Shown in pieces: positions 1 to 6,619 of a DNA stretch of 64,000 bases. The translations under genes were made by a program, and so were the position numbers. Source of the stretch: Bacteroidota bacterium (lineage in GTDB: Bacteria; Bacteroidota; Bacteroidia; Flavobacteriales_D; Crocinitomicaceae); assembly GCA_024280295.1 (NCBI GenBank), contig JAJRQK010000031.1:58029-122028 (forward strand). The letters run 5' to 3'. The notes beneath the pieces were generated by a model. That model saw nothing but the letters and a program-made list of their open reading frames with translations. It was not told where the DNA came from and made no database searches. Within the stretch, counting starts at the first letter, position 1; each line of letters starts with the position of its first letter.

Positions 1-507
1 AAAAATAGCCAACTCCTGTTGCCAATAAGTTGCCAACATATTTTGACTAAAGATAAATCCATTTAGATCAGGTAGAATATGTTTTTCAAGAAACCCTTCG
101 CTCACAAGATGTTGGAAAATCTGAATACCATGAGCAAAGTGATTTGCAAAAGTTTTCTGAGTATAATCCTGAATTTCAGGAATCGTAGTAACAATCTCTG
201 CATATCGTTTATTGAACATAAACTTAAATTTAAGCTGTATTGTAAATGTGCTATACATCATACGATGAAAAGCAATCAGAGAATTGGGAGTTCGACTTTT
301 TATTATGTTCTGTATCTCTTTATTAATAGCATCGATTAATTGAAGAGATAAGGCATAAATTATGTCATTAGTAGTAGGGAAATGATAATTTAAATTTCCT
401 ACACTTATTTTTAATTCTCCTGCGATATCTCTTTGAGACACATCTTGAATTCCCTTTTCGTTGAACCGCTTTAAGGCAACTCTCAGTATCTTATCTCTGG
501 TTTTCAT
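1..507 (-). CDS. TetR-family transcriptional regulator (partial, C-terminus beyond window)
   Basis: A start codon at 507 opens a frame that runs without a stop to base 1, so 169 residues are present and the C-terminus lies outside the window. The N-terminus has the layout of a TetR DNA-binding domain: a helix with KTRDKILRVALKRFNEKG, then DVSQRDIAGEL and ISVGNLNYHFPTTNDI, which matches the recognition helix (xGxLYYHFxxK in the family). The rest is helical and should form the ligand-binding and dimerisation domain. It is divergent from the cupin gene at 609, with two palindromes in the 101-nt gap, so local repression of both genes is the natural inference. The ligand is unknown. Confidence 0.85.
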   Translation of the reverse strand, partial: MKTRDKILRVALKRFNEKGIQDVSQRDIAGELKISVGNLNYHFPTTNDIIYALSLQLIDAINKEIQNIIKSRTPNSLIAFHRMMYSTFTIQLKFKFMFNKRYAEIVTTIPEIQDYTQKTFANHFAHGIQIFQHLVSEGFLEKHILPDLNGFIFSQNMLATYWQQELAIF

Positions 508-528
508 AATTCAAAAATAAAATAACAA

Positions 529-545
529 TTAGGGTTTCGTCCTAA
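529..545. promoter_or_regulatory. Palindrome, candidate TetR operator 1
   Basis: TTAGG and CCTAA half-sites are separated by 7 nt. The site lies 22 nt before the TetR start codon and upstream of the cupin promoter. It resembles the second palindrome at 568-583 in its half-site, which supports one protein binding both. Confidence 0.5.
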
Positions 546-562
546 AATCAGAAAAAAAATTA

Positions 563-570
563 TATATTTG
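563..570 (+). promoter_or_regulatory. Bacteroidota -7 box for the cupin gene
   Basis: TATATTTG matches the TAnnTTTG -7 consensus of Bacteroidota sigma factor RpoD (sigma-ABfr). The predicted RNA start falls inside operator 2, giving a 5' leader of about 35 nt before the cupin start at 609. Confidence 0.55.
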
Positions 571-583
571 GGCGTTGCCCTAA
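568..583. promoter_or_regulatory. Palindrome, candidate TetR operator 2
   Basis: TTGGGC and GCCCTAA arms flank a 3-nt centre. The site overlaps the 3' end of the -7 box at 563-570 and the expected transcription start, so binding there would block the cupin promoter. Confidence 0.55.
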
Positions 584-608
584 TAGTATAAATCAAAGAA
601 ATGTCATA

Positions 609-1151
609 ATGGATAAAGTAATATTGAATCCAATTTCAGGAGAAAAGGTGACTTTTTTAAAAGAATCATCCGACACAGATGGAGAATACAGTAAAGTACT
701 GGTGGAATTGGAACCTTTTGCCAAAGGCGTACCTAAGCACTACCATATTAATTTCACTGAGGAGTTTGAGGTTTTGGAAGGTGAGATGATGGTGAGGGTA
801 GGCAAAGAAAAAAAAACCCTTAAAAGTGGAGAGAAAGCTCTTATACCAATAAACATGATTCATGCATTTCGAAACTATACTGATCAGCATGTAAAATTTA
901 CTGTTACTCTTAGACCTGGTAGTGTTGGTTTTGAGCGTTCCATTCGAACTTTGTTTGGACTAGCAAGAGACGGTAAATGCAAGAAAAACGGCTTACCAAA
1001 GAGCTTTGTTCATTTGGCTTTACTAGCAAAATGGGGAGAAGGAATGGTTCCTTGGCCAATGTCTATTCTAGTGAAATTGCTAAATAAAAAAGCTGACAGA
1101 GCAGAAGTTAATGGCAAATCTCAAGAATTAATAGACAAATATTGTTCTTAA
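609..1151 (+). CDS. Cupin-domain protein
   Basis: This 180-residue protein has a single conserved cupin barrel in its first 110 residues. Motif 1 is PKHYHINFTEEFEVLEGEM, with the HxH and the distal E that usually bind a metal, and motif 2 is around IPINMIHAF with the third His. The last 70 residues are helical and basic, and unlike a plain cupin. No signal peptide is seen, so it should be cytoplasmic. It is the first gene of a probable two-gene unit with the membrane protein at 1188 and is transcribed away from a TetR regulator. Such pairs often respond to a small molecule, but the substrate cannot be read from the sequence. Confidence 0.8.
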   Translation: MDKVILNPISGEKVTFLKESSDTDGEYSKVLVELEPFAKGVPKHYHINFTEEFEVLEGEMMVRVGKEKKTLKSGEKALIPINMIHAFRNYTDQHVKFTVTLRPGSVGFERSIRTLFGLARDGKCKKNGLPKSFVHLALLAKWGEGMVPWPMSILVKLLNKKADRAEVNGKSQELIDKYCS

Positions 1152-1187
1152 CAGCGATCACAGTATCAATAAAAAAAACATACAGCT

Positions 1188-1574
1188 ATGAATAAAAGTA
1201 TATTTAAAATAGTAATAAGTTTAGGGGCAATTATTCATTGGATTGGAGTTGTTATAGGTTTAACGAATCCTAAAATACTGGCAGAAGAATTTGGAATACA
1301 TTATAGCCAAGAATTCCATAAGCTGATACTACATTTAGCCTTGTTTTTCTTAGTAGTTGCAGTATTCTATTCACTGTCTGCATTTTGGGCCTTTAAAAAT
1401 AAAATTGAAGGATTTCAAATAGGGATTGTTATCGGTGTAGTTACGATTGTATGTTTTGTTATTGATCTTCTACTAATAGGCAAAGAAATAGACTACTTGC
1501 TTTTAGCAATGGGAGTGCTTACCACTTTAACTGGATATTTAGCATTTAAGCAATCTAATGGGAAGAATACCTAA
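1188..1574 (+). CDS. Small four-helix membrane protein, unknown
   Basis: The 128 residues contain four hydrophobic helices, at about 7-28, 45-68, 76-97 and 102-122, joined by short loops, with the C-terminus ending KQSNGKNT. I recognise no family motif with confidence; the size and helix pattern resemble DUF4345-type proteins of Bacteroidota, which is a weak comparison. It starts 36 nt after the cupin gene on the same strand, so the two are probably cotranscribed and controlled by the divergent TetR protein. Confidence 0.7.
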   Translation: MNKSIFKIVISLGAIIHWIGVVIGLTNPKILAEEFGIHYSQEFHKLILHLALFFLVVAVFYSLSAFWAFKNKIEGFQIGIVIGVVTIVCFVIDLLLIGKEIDYLLLAMGVLTTLTGYLAFKQSNGKNT

Positions 1575-1589
1575 TTGGCTAAAACAATT

Positions 1590-1626
1590 TTCCGAGGTAC
1601 AACGCAAAAAGTGTAGCACCTCGGAA
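1590..1626. terminator. Hairpin after the cupin/membrane-protein unit
   Basis: Perfect 9-bp arms TTCCGAGGT and ACCTCGGAA enclose a 19-nt loop, 15 nt after the stop of the membrane protein gene. No long T tract follows on the plus strand, so terminator function is likely but not certain. Confidence 0.4.
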
Positions 1627-1665
1627 TAGAATAAATAAGAGGCCTTTCTCCACCCTGTAATTCGA

Positions 1666-1893
1666 CTATTTTCCATAAGGCTCAATACAAAATACCACTT
1701 TATAGATAACCCCCATTCCGAATGCCAATGAAAATGAATTAAAAAATCTCCATGCCCGATCCCCAAATAATTACACCCAAAATTGAATTCTAGAGAAGAA
1801 TCAGCAGGAATATAATATAAATCGAAACATTATATATCGTTCCATTTGGTCATTTGAACGTCCTTTTGGACCAGTTGAAATAATCAAGTGAAA
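1666..1893 (-). pseudogene. Remnant of an outer-membrane beta-barrel gene
   Basis: Read on the minus strand, three frames together give an outer-membrane barrel C-terminus: TGPKGRSNDQMERYIMFRFI in one frame, YIPADSSLEFNFGCN in the next, and LFGDRAWRFFNSF followed by SLAFGMGVIYKVVFCIEPYGK and a stop (1666-1668) in the third. The frames join at about 1820 (one extra base) and about 1768 (one missing base). Alternating polar and hydrophobic residues and aromatic girdle residues fit terminal beta strands. No N-terminal part is left. It occupies most of the 348-nt gap between 1574 and 1923. The call is by eye, and the family is not known. Confidence 0.4.
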
Positions 1894-1922
1894 AAAAAAT
1901 CGAATTCAGCATTTTCACTACT

Positions 1923-3359
1923 TTACAATAATATTCTCCAGATCTGCGCAACTAAGAAAGTAACGATAAGTCCGACAATTACAGGCAAAACAGAAGCGAC
2001 CACTGTCCATTTCACACTACGTGTTTCTTTGTAAATTGTATAGATAGTTGTACTACACGGGTTGTGAAGCAAACTAAAAAGCATCACATTAACTGCTGTC
2101 AACAATGTCCACCCACCTTCCTTTAAAATATCTCCCATTGCATTAAAAGAATCTAACTCAAACATTACTCCAGCACCTTCTCCGCCAGAAATTCCTGTAA
2201 CCATAATTGTAAGCATCAATATAGTTGGAATAACAATTTCATTAGCTGGAATAGCAACGATATAAGCTAAGAGAATGACACCATTCAAGCCTAGCAAAAA
2301 ACCAAACCCGTCCAAAGCATGAATGATCCAAGAAGCAATACTTTCATTTCCGACATCTATATTCGAAATTAACCAAATAACTGCACCAGCAGGTGCTGCA
2401 AACACAATAGCACGCCATAAAACAATGAGTGTTCTATCTATTAATGAAGTGTAAATAGTTTTCCAAAAAACAGGTCGCCTGTATGGTGGCAATTCCAAAT
2501 TAAAGGTGGAGACTTCTCCTTTTAGCATTGTTTTTGATAATGCCCAAGAGAAGAAAAACATAAAAAAGATACCAAGAACTGCAATGCCAATTACAGCAGA
2601 TAAAGAGACAAAACTTGAATAAGACTCTGGCACAACTGCCCCAATAAAAATTGTAGCCAATAGTATTTGTGTCGGCCAACGCCCATTACATAGTGAAAAA
2701 TTATTGGTGATAATGGCAATCAATCGTTCTCTAGGGCTATCGATAATACGCGTAGCAATAACTCCTGCCGCGTTGCAACCAAATCCCATGGTCATTGTTA
2801 ATGCTTGTTTTCCGTGGGCACCAGATTTTTTAAACATCGTATCCATATTAAAAGCCACTCTTGGTAAATAACCAAAGTCTTCTAAAAGCGTAAACAACGG
2901 GAAAAATATCGCCATTGGTGGTAACATTACAGCAATTACCCATGCAACTGCCAAATACACACCGTCGAATAAAAATCCATTTAACCACCAAGGCAAACCA
3001 ACGCTCTCCCCAAAGTTTTTTAATATTGGATGCGTAATATCTAGCAACAACTCGGATAGCAATCCAGATGGATAATTTGCACCAATAATAGTAAGCCATA
3101 ATACAACTCCTAAAATGAAAAGCATAATGGGAAATCCCCAAATTTTACTTGTTACAATTTTATCTATGTTAACATCCAATCTAAATCGAGATTTTTTGTT
3201 GGTATATGTAACTGAGTCTTCTACAATTTTGGACGCATCAGCATAGATGCTTTCTGTTAAGTTATCGTGGAAATCATCACCAATTTTCCAACGCAATTCT
3301 TCAGATAATGATATAATTCTATTTATCCTTTTTCTATTCATTTTACGCAATTTCTCCAT
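1923..3359 (-). CDS. feoB: FeoB, membrane-permease part (C-terminal piece)
   Basis: This 478-residue piece carries the FeoB permease. After a basic linker and the [11 protein letters not shown] segment come the first membrane helix (about residue 75 on), the Gate region around [21 protein letters not shown], the conserved [20 protein letters not shown] with its Cys, and a second Gate domain ending in [19 protein letters not shown]. FeoB imports ferrous iron across the inner membrane. Normally the GTPase domain is fused in front; here it is a separate overlapping frame (3343-4107), with a 17-nt overlap. The start used is the ATG at 3359; a second ATG at 3341, just past the upstream stop, is also possible. 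It may be a natural split, a programmed shift or a one-base error. Confidence 0.9.
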   Translation of the reverse strand: MEKLRKMNRKRINRIISLSEELRWKIGDDFHDNLTESIYADASKIVEDSVTYTNKKSRFRLDVNIDKIVTSKIWGFPIMLFILGVVLWLTIIGANYPSGLLSELLLDITHPILKNFGESVGLPWWLNGFLFDGVYLAVAWVIAVMLPPMAIFFPLFTLLEDFGYLPRVAFNMDTMFKKSGAHGKQALTMTMGFGCNAAGVIATRIIDSPRERLIAIITNNFSLCNGRWPTQILLATIFIGAVVPESYSSFVSLSAVIGIAVLGIFFMFFFSWALSKTMLKGEVSTFNLELPPYRRPVFWKTIYTSLIDRTLIVLWRAIVFAAPAGAVIWLISNIDVGNESIASWIIHALDGFGFLLGLNGVILLAYIVAIPANEIVIPTILMLTIMVTGISGGEGAGVMFELDSFNAMGDILKEGGWTLLTAVNVMLFSLLHNPCSTTIYTIYKETRSVKWTVVASVLPVIVGLIVTFLVAQIWRILL

Positions 3360-4107
3360 TTTCTAGTGCTTCTATAATTTGGGTATCTCCTTCTAAAAGT
3401 CTAAAAGCAATCCACCTGCTGTTAGAAATATTTGGGTATTCCTTCTCAATTTCTTCACTTAAAACCTGAACAGATTTTTCAATATTATTTGGTATGTTTT
3501 TAATATTATAACGTTTACATTTAATTTTTCCGTTTGCCAATTCACTAATGGTTTGAATCAACTCTGGAATTCCATTTTGTGACCTTGCGACTGTTGGAAT
3601 TACAGGTATTCCCAGATCCTTAGACAACGTCCTTGTATCGATTTTAATATTGTTACGACCTGCTTCATCCATTAGATTTAGGCATAAAACAGCACTACTT
3701 GTGATTTCCAATATTTGCAACACCAAATTCAAATTACGTTCTAACCTACTCGCATCTACGACTATTACCGTAACAGTTGGTTTCCCGAAAAGAATGAAAT
3801 TTCTTGCTACCTCTTCGTCGTTTGATGTAGAAAGCAAGGAGTAGGTTCCAGGCAAATCTATCAACTTAAATTTCTGTTGTTGGTATTCAAAAGCACCTTC
3901 GGCTCTCGTTACAGTTTTCCCAGGCCAGTTCCCTGTATGTTGCCTCAAACCAGTAAGCGCATTGAAAACTGTACTCTTACCTGTGTTTGGATTACCAGCA
4001 AGTGCAACCACAAAATCAAAATTAGCAGTTTTAATACCTAATTTCTTAAGCTCCCCAACATTGAAGTGAATACAATTATCACACGTATTATTCGCCTTGC
4101 TTTCCAT
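3343..4107 (-). CDS. feoB: FeoB, GTPase part (N-terminal piece)
   Basis: The 254 residues form the soluble half of FeoB. G1 is GNPNTGKST (38-46), G3 is DLPGTYSL, and G4 is NLMD; the GDI-like helical segment follows, ending in the conserved [11 protein letters not shown]. The N-terminus has CDNCIH, which resembles the Cys-containing lead of many FeoBs. GTP binding drives or gates iron uptake by the permease part. It starts inside the 3' end of the DtxR/FeoA gene (20-nt overlap) and ends 17 nt inside the permease frame, so the four-gene set is tightly coupled. The frame ends in the linker between GTPase and membrane domain, where a split is structurally tolerable. Confidence 0.9.
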   Translation of the reverse strand: MESKANNTCDNCIHFNVGELKKLGIKTANFDFVVALAGNPNTGKSTVFNALTGLRQHTGNWPGKTVTRAEGAFEYQQQKFKLIDLPGTYSLLSTSNDEEVARNFILFGKPTVTVIVVDASRLERNLNLVLQILEITSSAVLCLNLMDEAGRNNIKIDTRTLSKDLGIPVIPTVARSQNGIPELIQTISELANGKIKCKRYNIKNIPNNIEKSVQVLSEEIEKEYPNISNSRWIAFRLLEGDTQIIEALENGEIA

Positions 4108-5122
4108 TATTTTTTATCAGAATTTTTGACGCTTGCTCTTTTCTCAAAGCAATCGTGGTTCCTTTAATTAAATACGCTTTCGGTTCACCTAGAGGGTTTA
4201 ATAAATCGATCTGAACTTTTGAATTTTTCACGAAACCTAAGTCTAATAATCGCCTTCTATTTTCTCCTCTACACTCCTTCGAAAGACCAATAATACTAGC
4301 AGTTTCATTAAGCTTCAAACTTGATAAACGAGCAATATTGTCTTCATTTACATTACTGTTTTCTAAAACAGAAATAGTAATGTTCCCAGCAACTATTGGC
4401 GGCAAGACAAACACTTCACCTTCAGAATGAAATACAACTCGCTTTTTATTATTTTCAATTACACGAATAGTAGAATAAATGTGAATATTCTCAGCCAAAA
4501 TTTGATTGTAAATGATCTTAGGTTCGTCTTCAATATGAATAATTTTACCAATGCAGTTAACTTCAAATGAAGATAGAGGGATGCCCGCTTTTTTAGCTAT
4601 TCTGCCACTATTTGTTGGAATAGGATCACCGTGTGGATCAAACTTTGGGTTCCCTAATAAAATGGCGAGTTTATTAATTTCCGATGTATCTAATTCGTGT
4701 TCTTTTTTTTCAGCTCTTTCGTGCCACTCTTCTTTGTGAAATCCAGTTTTTTCAGACAAATATTTCTCCCATAATCGGTGCGCTCTGATAATTTGTAAAG
4801 CGTATTCATTTCCTTTAGCAGTTAACTTATAAGTATCTTTTTCAAGAAAAATCAATTCACTTTCCATCATTTTATTGATACTATCAATGATAAGAGTACT
4901 TGAAAAATTTAAAGAATTTGTTAAATCATTTGTTGTAATTGAGTTGCTAGCTTCTTGATTGTGATACAGAAATTTTAAAACATCCTCAAGAATTGTTTTA
5001 CCTTTTTGTTGATATGAATTTTTAAGTAAAGTGTAGATTCCATTTTTCGGTCTAAAAACAAAAAAACACAATAGACTTCCAGCTAAAAACACCAGTAGTG
5101 CAGTTATTGGATTGTAAATCAT
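4088..5122 (-). CDS. Membrane-anchored DtxR-like protein fused to FeoA domain
   Basis: The 344 residues fall into parts: one membrane helix (about 6-24, PITALLVFLAGSLLCFFVF), a winged-helix region (about 40-105), a DtxR-type metal-binding and dimerisation domain with RAHRLWEKYL and NPKFDPHGDPIPT (about 112-170), an SH3-like segment, and a C-terminal FeoA domain (about 265-338, with CRGENRRRLLDLGF and GEPKAYLIKGTTIALR). FeoA proteins assist FeoB, whose gene follows with a 20-nt overlap. The N-terminus resembles the last helix of metal-ABC permeases that are fused to DtxR in some Bacteroidota (from memory). DNA binding while membrane-bound is possible; a purely FeoB-assisting role is an alternative. 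The ATG overlaps the stop of the preceding dtxR gene (ATGA). Confidence 0.85.
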   Translation of the reverse strand: MIYNPITALLVFLAGSLLCFFVFRPKNGIYTLLKNSYQQKGKTILEDVLKFLYHNQEASNSITTNDLTNSLNFSSTLIIDSINKMMESELIFLEKDTYKLTAKGNEYALQIIRAHRLWEKYLSEKTGFHKEEWHERAEKKEHELDTSEINKLAILLGNPKFDPHGDPIPTNSGRIAKKAGIPLSSFEVNCIGKIIHIEDEPKIIYNQILAENIHIYSTIRVIENNKKRVVFHSEGEVFVLPPIVAGNITISVLENSNVNEDNIARLSSLKLNETASIIGLSKECRGENRRRLLDLGFVKNSKVQIDLLNPLGEPKAYLIKGTTIALRKEQASKILIKNNGKQGE

Positions 5123-5772
5123 CTTTTTAAGTATAAATTTTGAACCACTCCTTCGGAAATACTAAATTGTTTATCATCAATCTCTATGGTAATTGAGTTG
5201 TCAAAATCTTCTTTATCGATCACCTTAATAGAACAACCAATGATTATGCTGTTTTTGGTTAAGAATTTCAAAAACTTATCTGAATCATTTCTTACTTCTA
5301 CAAAAACACCTGTATTGCCTTCTTTTAATTCATCAAGACAAATTGTTTTAATTCTTGTAAACTCTCCATTTTTATTCGGAATTGGTTCACCGTGAGGATC
5401 CGTAGTAGGGAAATTTAAAAAACTATCTAGTTGGTCAGTCAATTTTTCGGATTGAATGTGCTCTAATTGTTCAGCAATTTCATGTACTTCACTCCAGGAA
5501 AAGTTTAATTTTTCTACAAGAAATGTTTCCCAAAGTCTATGTTTTCTAATTACAGAGAGAGCAATCTCCCTTCCTTTGGAATTTAACTTTACACCTACAT
5601 ATTTCTGATAAATTAAGAGATCTTTTTTTGACAATTTCTTTAGCATATCAGTAACCGAAGATGCCTTAGCACTCAATTTTTCTGCAATCAGATTAGTACT
5701 TACTTCAGCATTACATTTTTGCTCTAAAGCGTAAATTTCCTTGATGTAATTCTCTTCTGATTTTGTAGGCAT
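5119..5772 (-). CDS. DtxR/MntR-family metal-dependent regulator
   Basis: A cytosolic protein of 217 residues with the classic order: winged helix (about 4-65, SEENYIKEIYALE, then AKASSVTDMLKKLSKKDLL), metal-binding and dimerisation domain (VIRKHRLWETFLVEKL, then EVHEIAEQLEHIQS and DPHGEPIP), and a C-terminal SH3/FeoA-like domain. The His and Glu ligands of MntR/IdeR-type proteins are recognisable. It heads the feo operon and overlaps the next gene by 4 nt. I chose the ATG at 5772 over the TTG just before it. A palindrome at 5804-5819 inside its own promoter suggests metal-dependent autorepression. Whether it senses iron or manganese cannot be told. Confidence 0.9.
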   Translation of the reverse strand: MPTKSEENYIKEIYALEQKCNAEVSTNLIAEKLSAKASSVTDMLKKLSKKDLLIYQKYVGVKLNSKGREIALSVIRKHRLWETFLVEKLNFSWSEVHEIAEQLEHIQSEKLTDQLDSFLNFPTTDPHGEPIPNKNGEFTRIKTICLDELKEGNTGVFVEVRNDSDKFLKFLTKNSIIIGCSIKVIDKEDFDNSITIEIDDKQFSISEGVVQNLYLKR

Positions 5773-5787
5773 CAATAATTATTTATA

Positions 5788-5795
5788 CAAATATA
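5788..5795 (-). promoter_or_regulatory. -7 box of the feo operon
   Basis: On the minus strand TATATTTG matches TAnnTTTG and lies 15 nt before the dtxR start codon at 5772. The palindrome at 5804-5819 sits immediately upstream, within the -33/-7 spacer. Confidence 0.55.
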
Positions 5796-5803
5796 AATAT
5801 ATA

Positions 5804-5819
5804 TTTAGTCATGCCTAAA
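5804..5819. promoter_or_regulatory. Palindromic DtxR/MntR-type box
   Basis: TTTAGTCATGCCTAAA is a 16-bp palindrome with one mismatched pair (TTTAG arms). It resembles the TTAGG/CCTAA boxes known for DtxR, IdeR and MntR families. Its place between the promoter elements of the feo operon, beside a divergent promoter, fits a repressor site that could act both ways. Confidence 0.6.
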
Positions 5820-5830
5820 AATTTGACTCT

Positions 5831-5838
5831 TATATTTG
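5831..5838 (+). promoter_or_regulatory. -7 box for the anti-sigma-like gene at 5924
   Basis: TATATTTG lies on the plus strand, 12 nt beyond the metal box and about 85 nt before the start codon at 5924. The leader in between (5839-5923) shows no clear structure. Confidence 0.45.
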
Positions 5839-5923
5839 TAAGGATAGCTGAAGAAACCCTTCAAAGTACCAGGCAACTATCAACCAATCGAAGTAATTCG
5901 GGTTACTAACATACGAAACAAAA

Positions 5924-6166
5924 ATGAATCGTTGTATCCAAATAACGCAAGACTACGAACGCTCGTTGCATCAGAAATCATCCTTTTCAGATAAGATGGC
6001 GATTTATGTTCATAGGATTTTATGCAAAAAATGTCATCGTTACATGAAAGATAGTCGTACACTCGAAAATTTGATCGCAAAACATGCAAAAGAAGAATTT
6101 AGCATTGCGAGTAAGTTTTCAAATGATGAAAAGGAACGATTGAAAGAAAGACTTCGCGCATCTTAG
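5924..6166 (+). CDS. Small zinc-finger anti-sigma-like protein (orphan)
   Basis: The 80-residue protein has the H-x3-CxxC core of zf-HC2 anti-sigma factors (HRILCKKCHRYM) and an acidic to basic C-terminal helix (FSNDEKERLKERLRA). It is clearly a paralogue of the product at 44603: both share a DYE motif, CKKC, and the FS(N/E)(D/N)EK tail. That paralogue sits directly behind an ECF sigma gene, whereas this one has no sigma gene beside it. It could bind a sigma factor encoded elsewhere or cross-talk with the one at 44833. No membrane helix is present. Confidence 0.65.
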   Translation: MNRCIQITQDYERSLHQKSSFSDKMAIYVHRILCKKCHRYMKDSRTLENLIAKHAKEEFSIASKFSNDEKERLKERLRAS

Positions 6167-6238
6167 ACTCCACCTTTACTCTTTCTTGAATAAAGAAATT
6201 CCTAAATCGCGAATAAAACATAATTTAGTTGAATAGAA

Positions 6239-6619
6239 TTGACCACTATAAACACATTTTCTAAGAAGTACTATTCACCAAAGGATTCATCTAAAGACCT
6301 AACTGTGAAACGGGAGACTGGTTATCGAAATATTCAAGTTTACTTTAATGAACCATTAGTCTACACAATTGGGCAATCAGGACCATTGATGGATGGCATT
6401 AAAGTTAGTGATGATGAACTGGGTAATATCAAGTTCGCATTTTCAGTTCAAAGACCCCATGTACTCGAAATAAAGGTCAATAACAACAAATACAAGAAGG
6501 TCAATAAACTAGATTTAGGATATAACGACTTGATTGCTATGTTTTCAACCTTAGCTGTGATGGTAGAAATTGAATCACGGTTTAAATTTCAGTCTTCCAA
6601 TTTTTTCCTTTCTACCTAA
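6239..6619 (+). CDS. Hypothetical protein with TTG start (doubtful start)
   Basis: A 126-residue frame bounded by a stop at 6230-6232; the only usual initiation codon before residue 50 is the TTG at 6239. The composition looks coding (IQVYFNEPLVYTIGQSG, then SVQRPHVLEIKVNNNKYKKV) and has the amphipathic pattern of a soluble beta-rich protein. I recognise no family. The last 45 nt overlap the tail of the convergent gene at 6575. It may be an intact small gene, or the remaining piece of a longer one whose 5' end has been lost. Confidence 0.45.
   Translation: MTTINTFSKKYYSPKDSSKDLTVKRETGYRNIQVYFNEPLVYTIGQSGPLMDGIKVSDDELGNIKFAFSVQRPHVLEIKVNNNKYKKVNKLDLGYNDLIAMFSTLAVMVEIESRFKFQSSNFFLST

Noticed and set aside
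1539..1766. Minus-strand frame of 75 residues with a His-rich start (GDFLIHFHWHSEWG) that recalls copper-oxidase ends
   Set aside because: The motif does not fit multicopper oxidases, and the same bases read in the neighbouring frame give a better barrel C-terminus, so I treat it as part of the decayed barrel gene.
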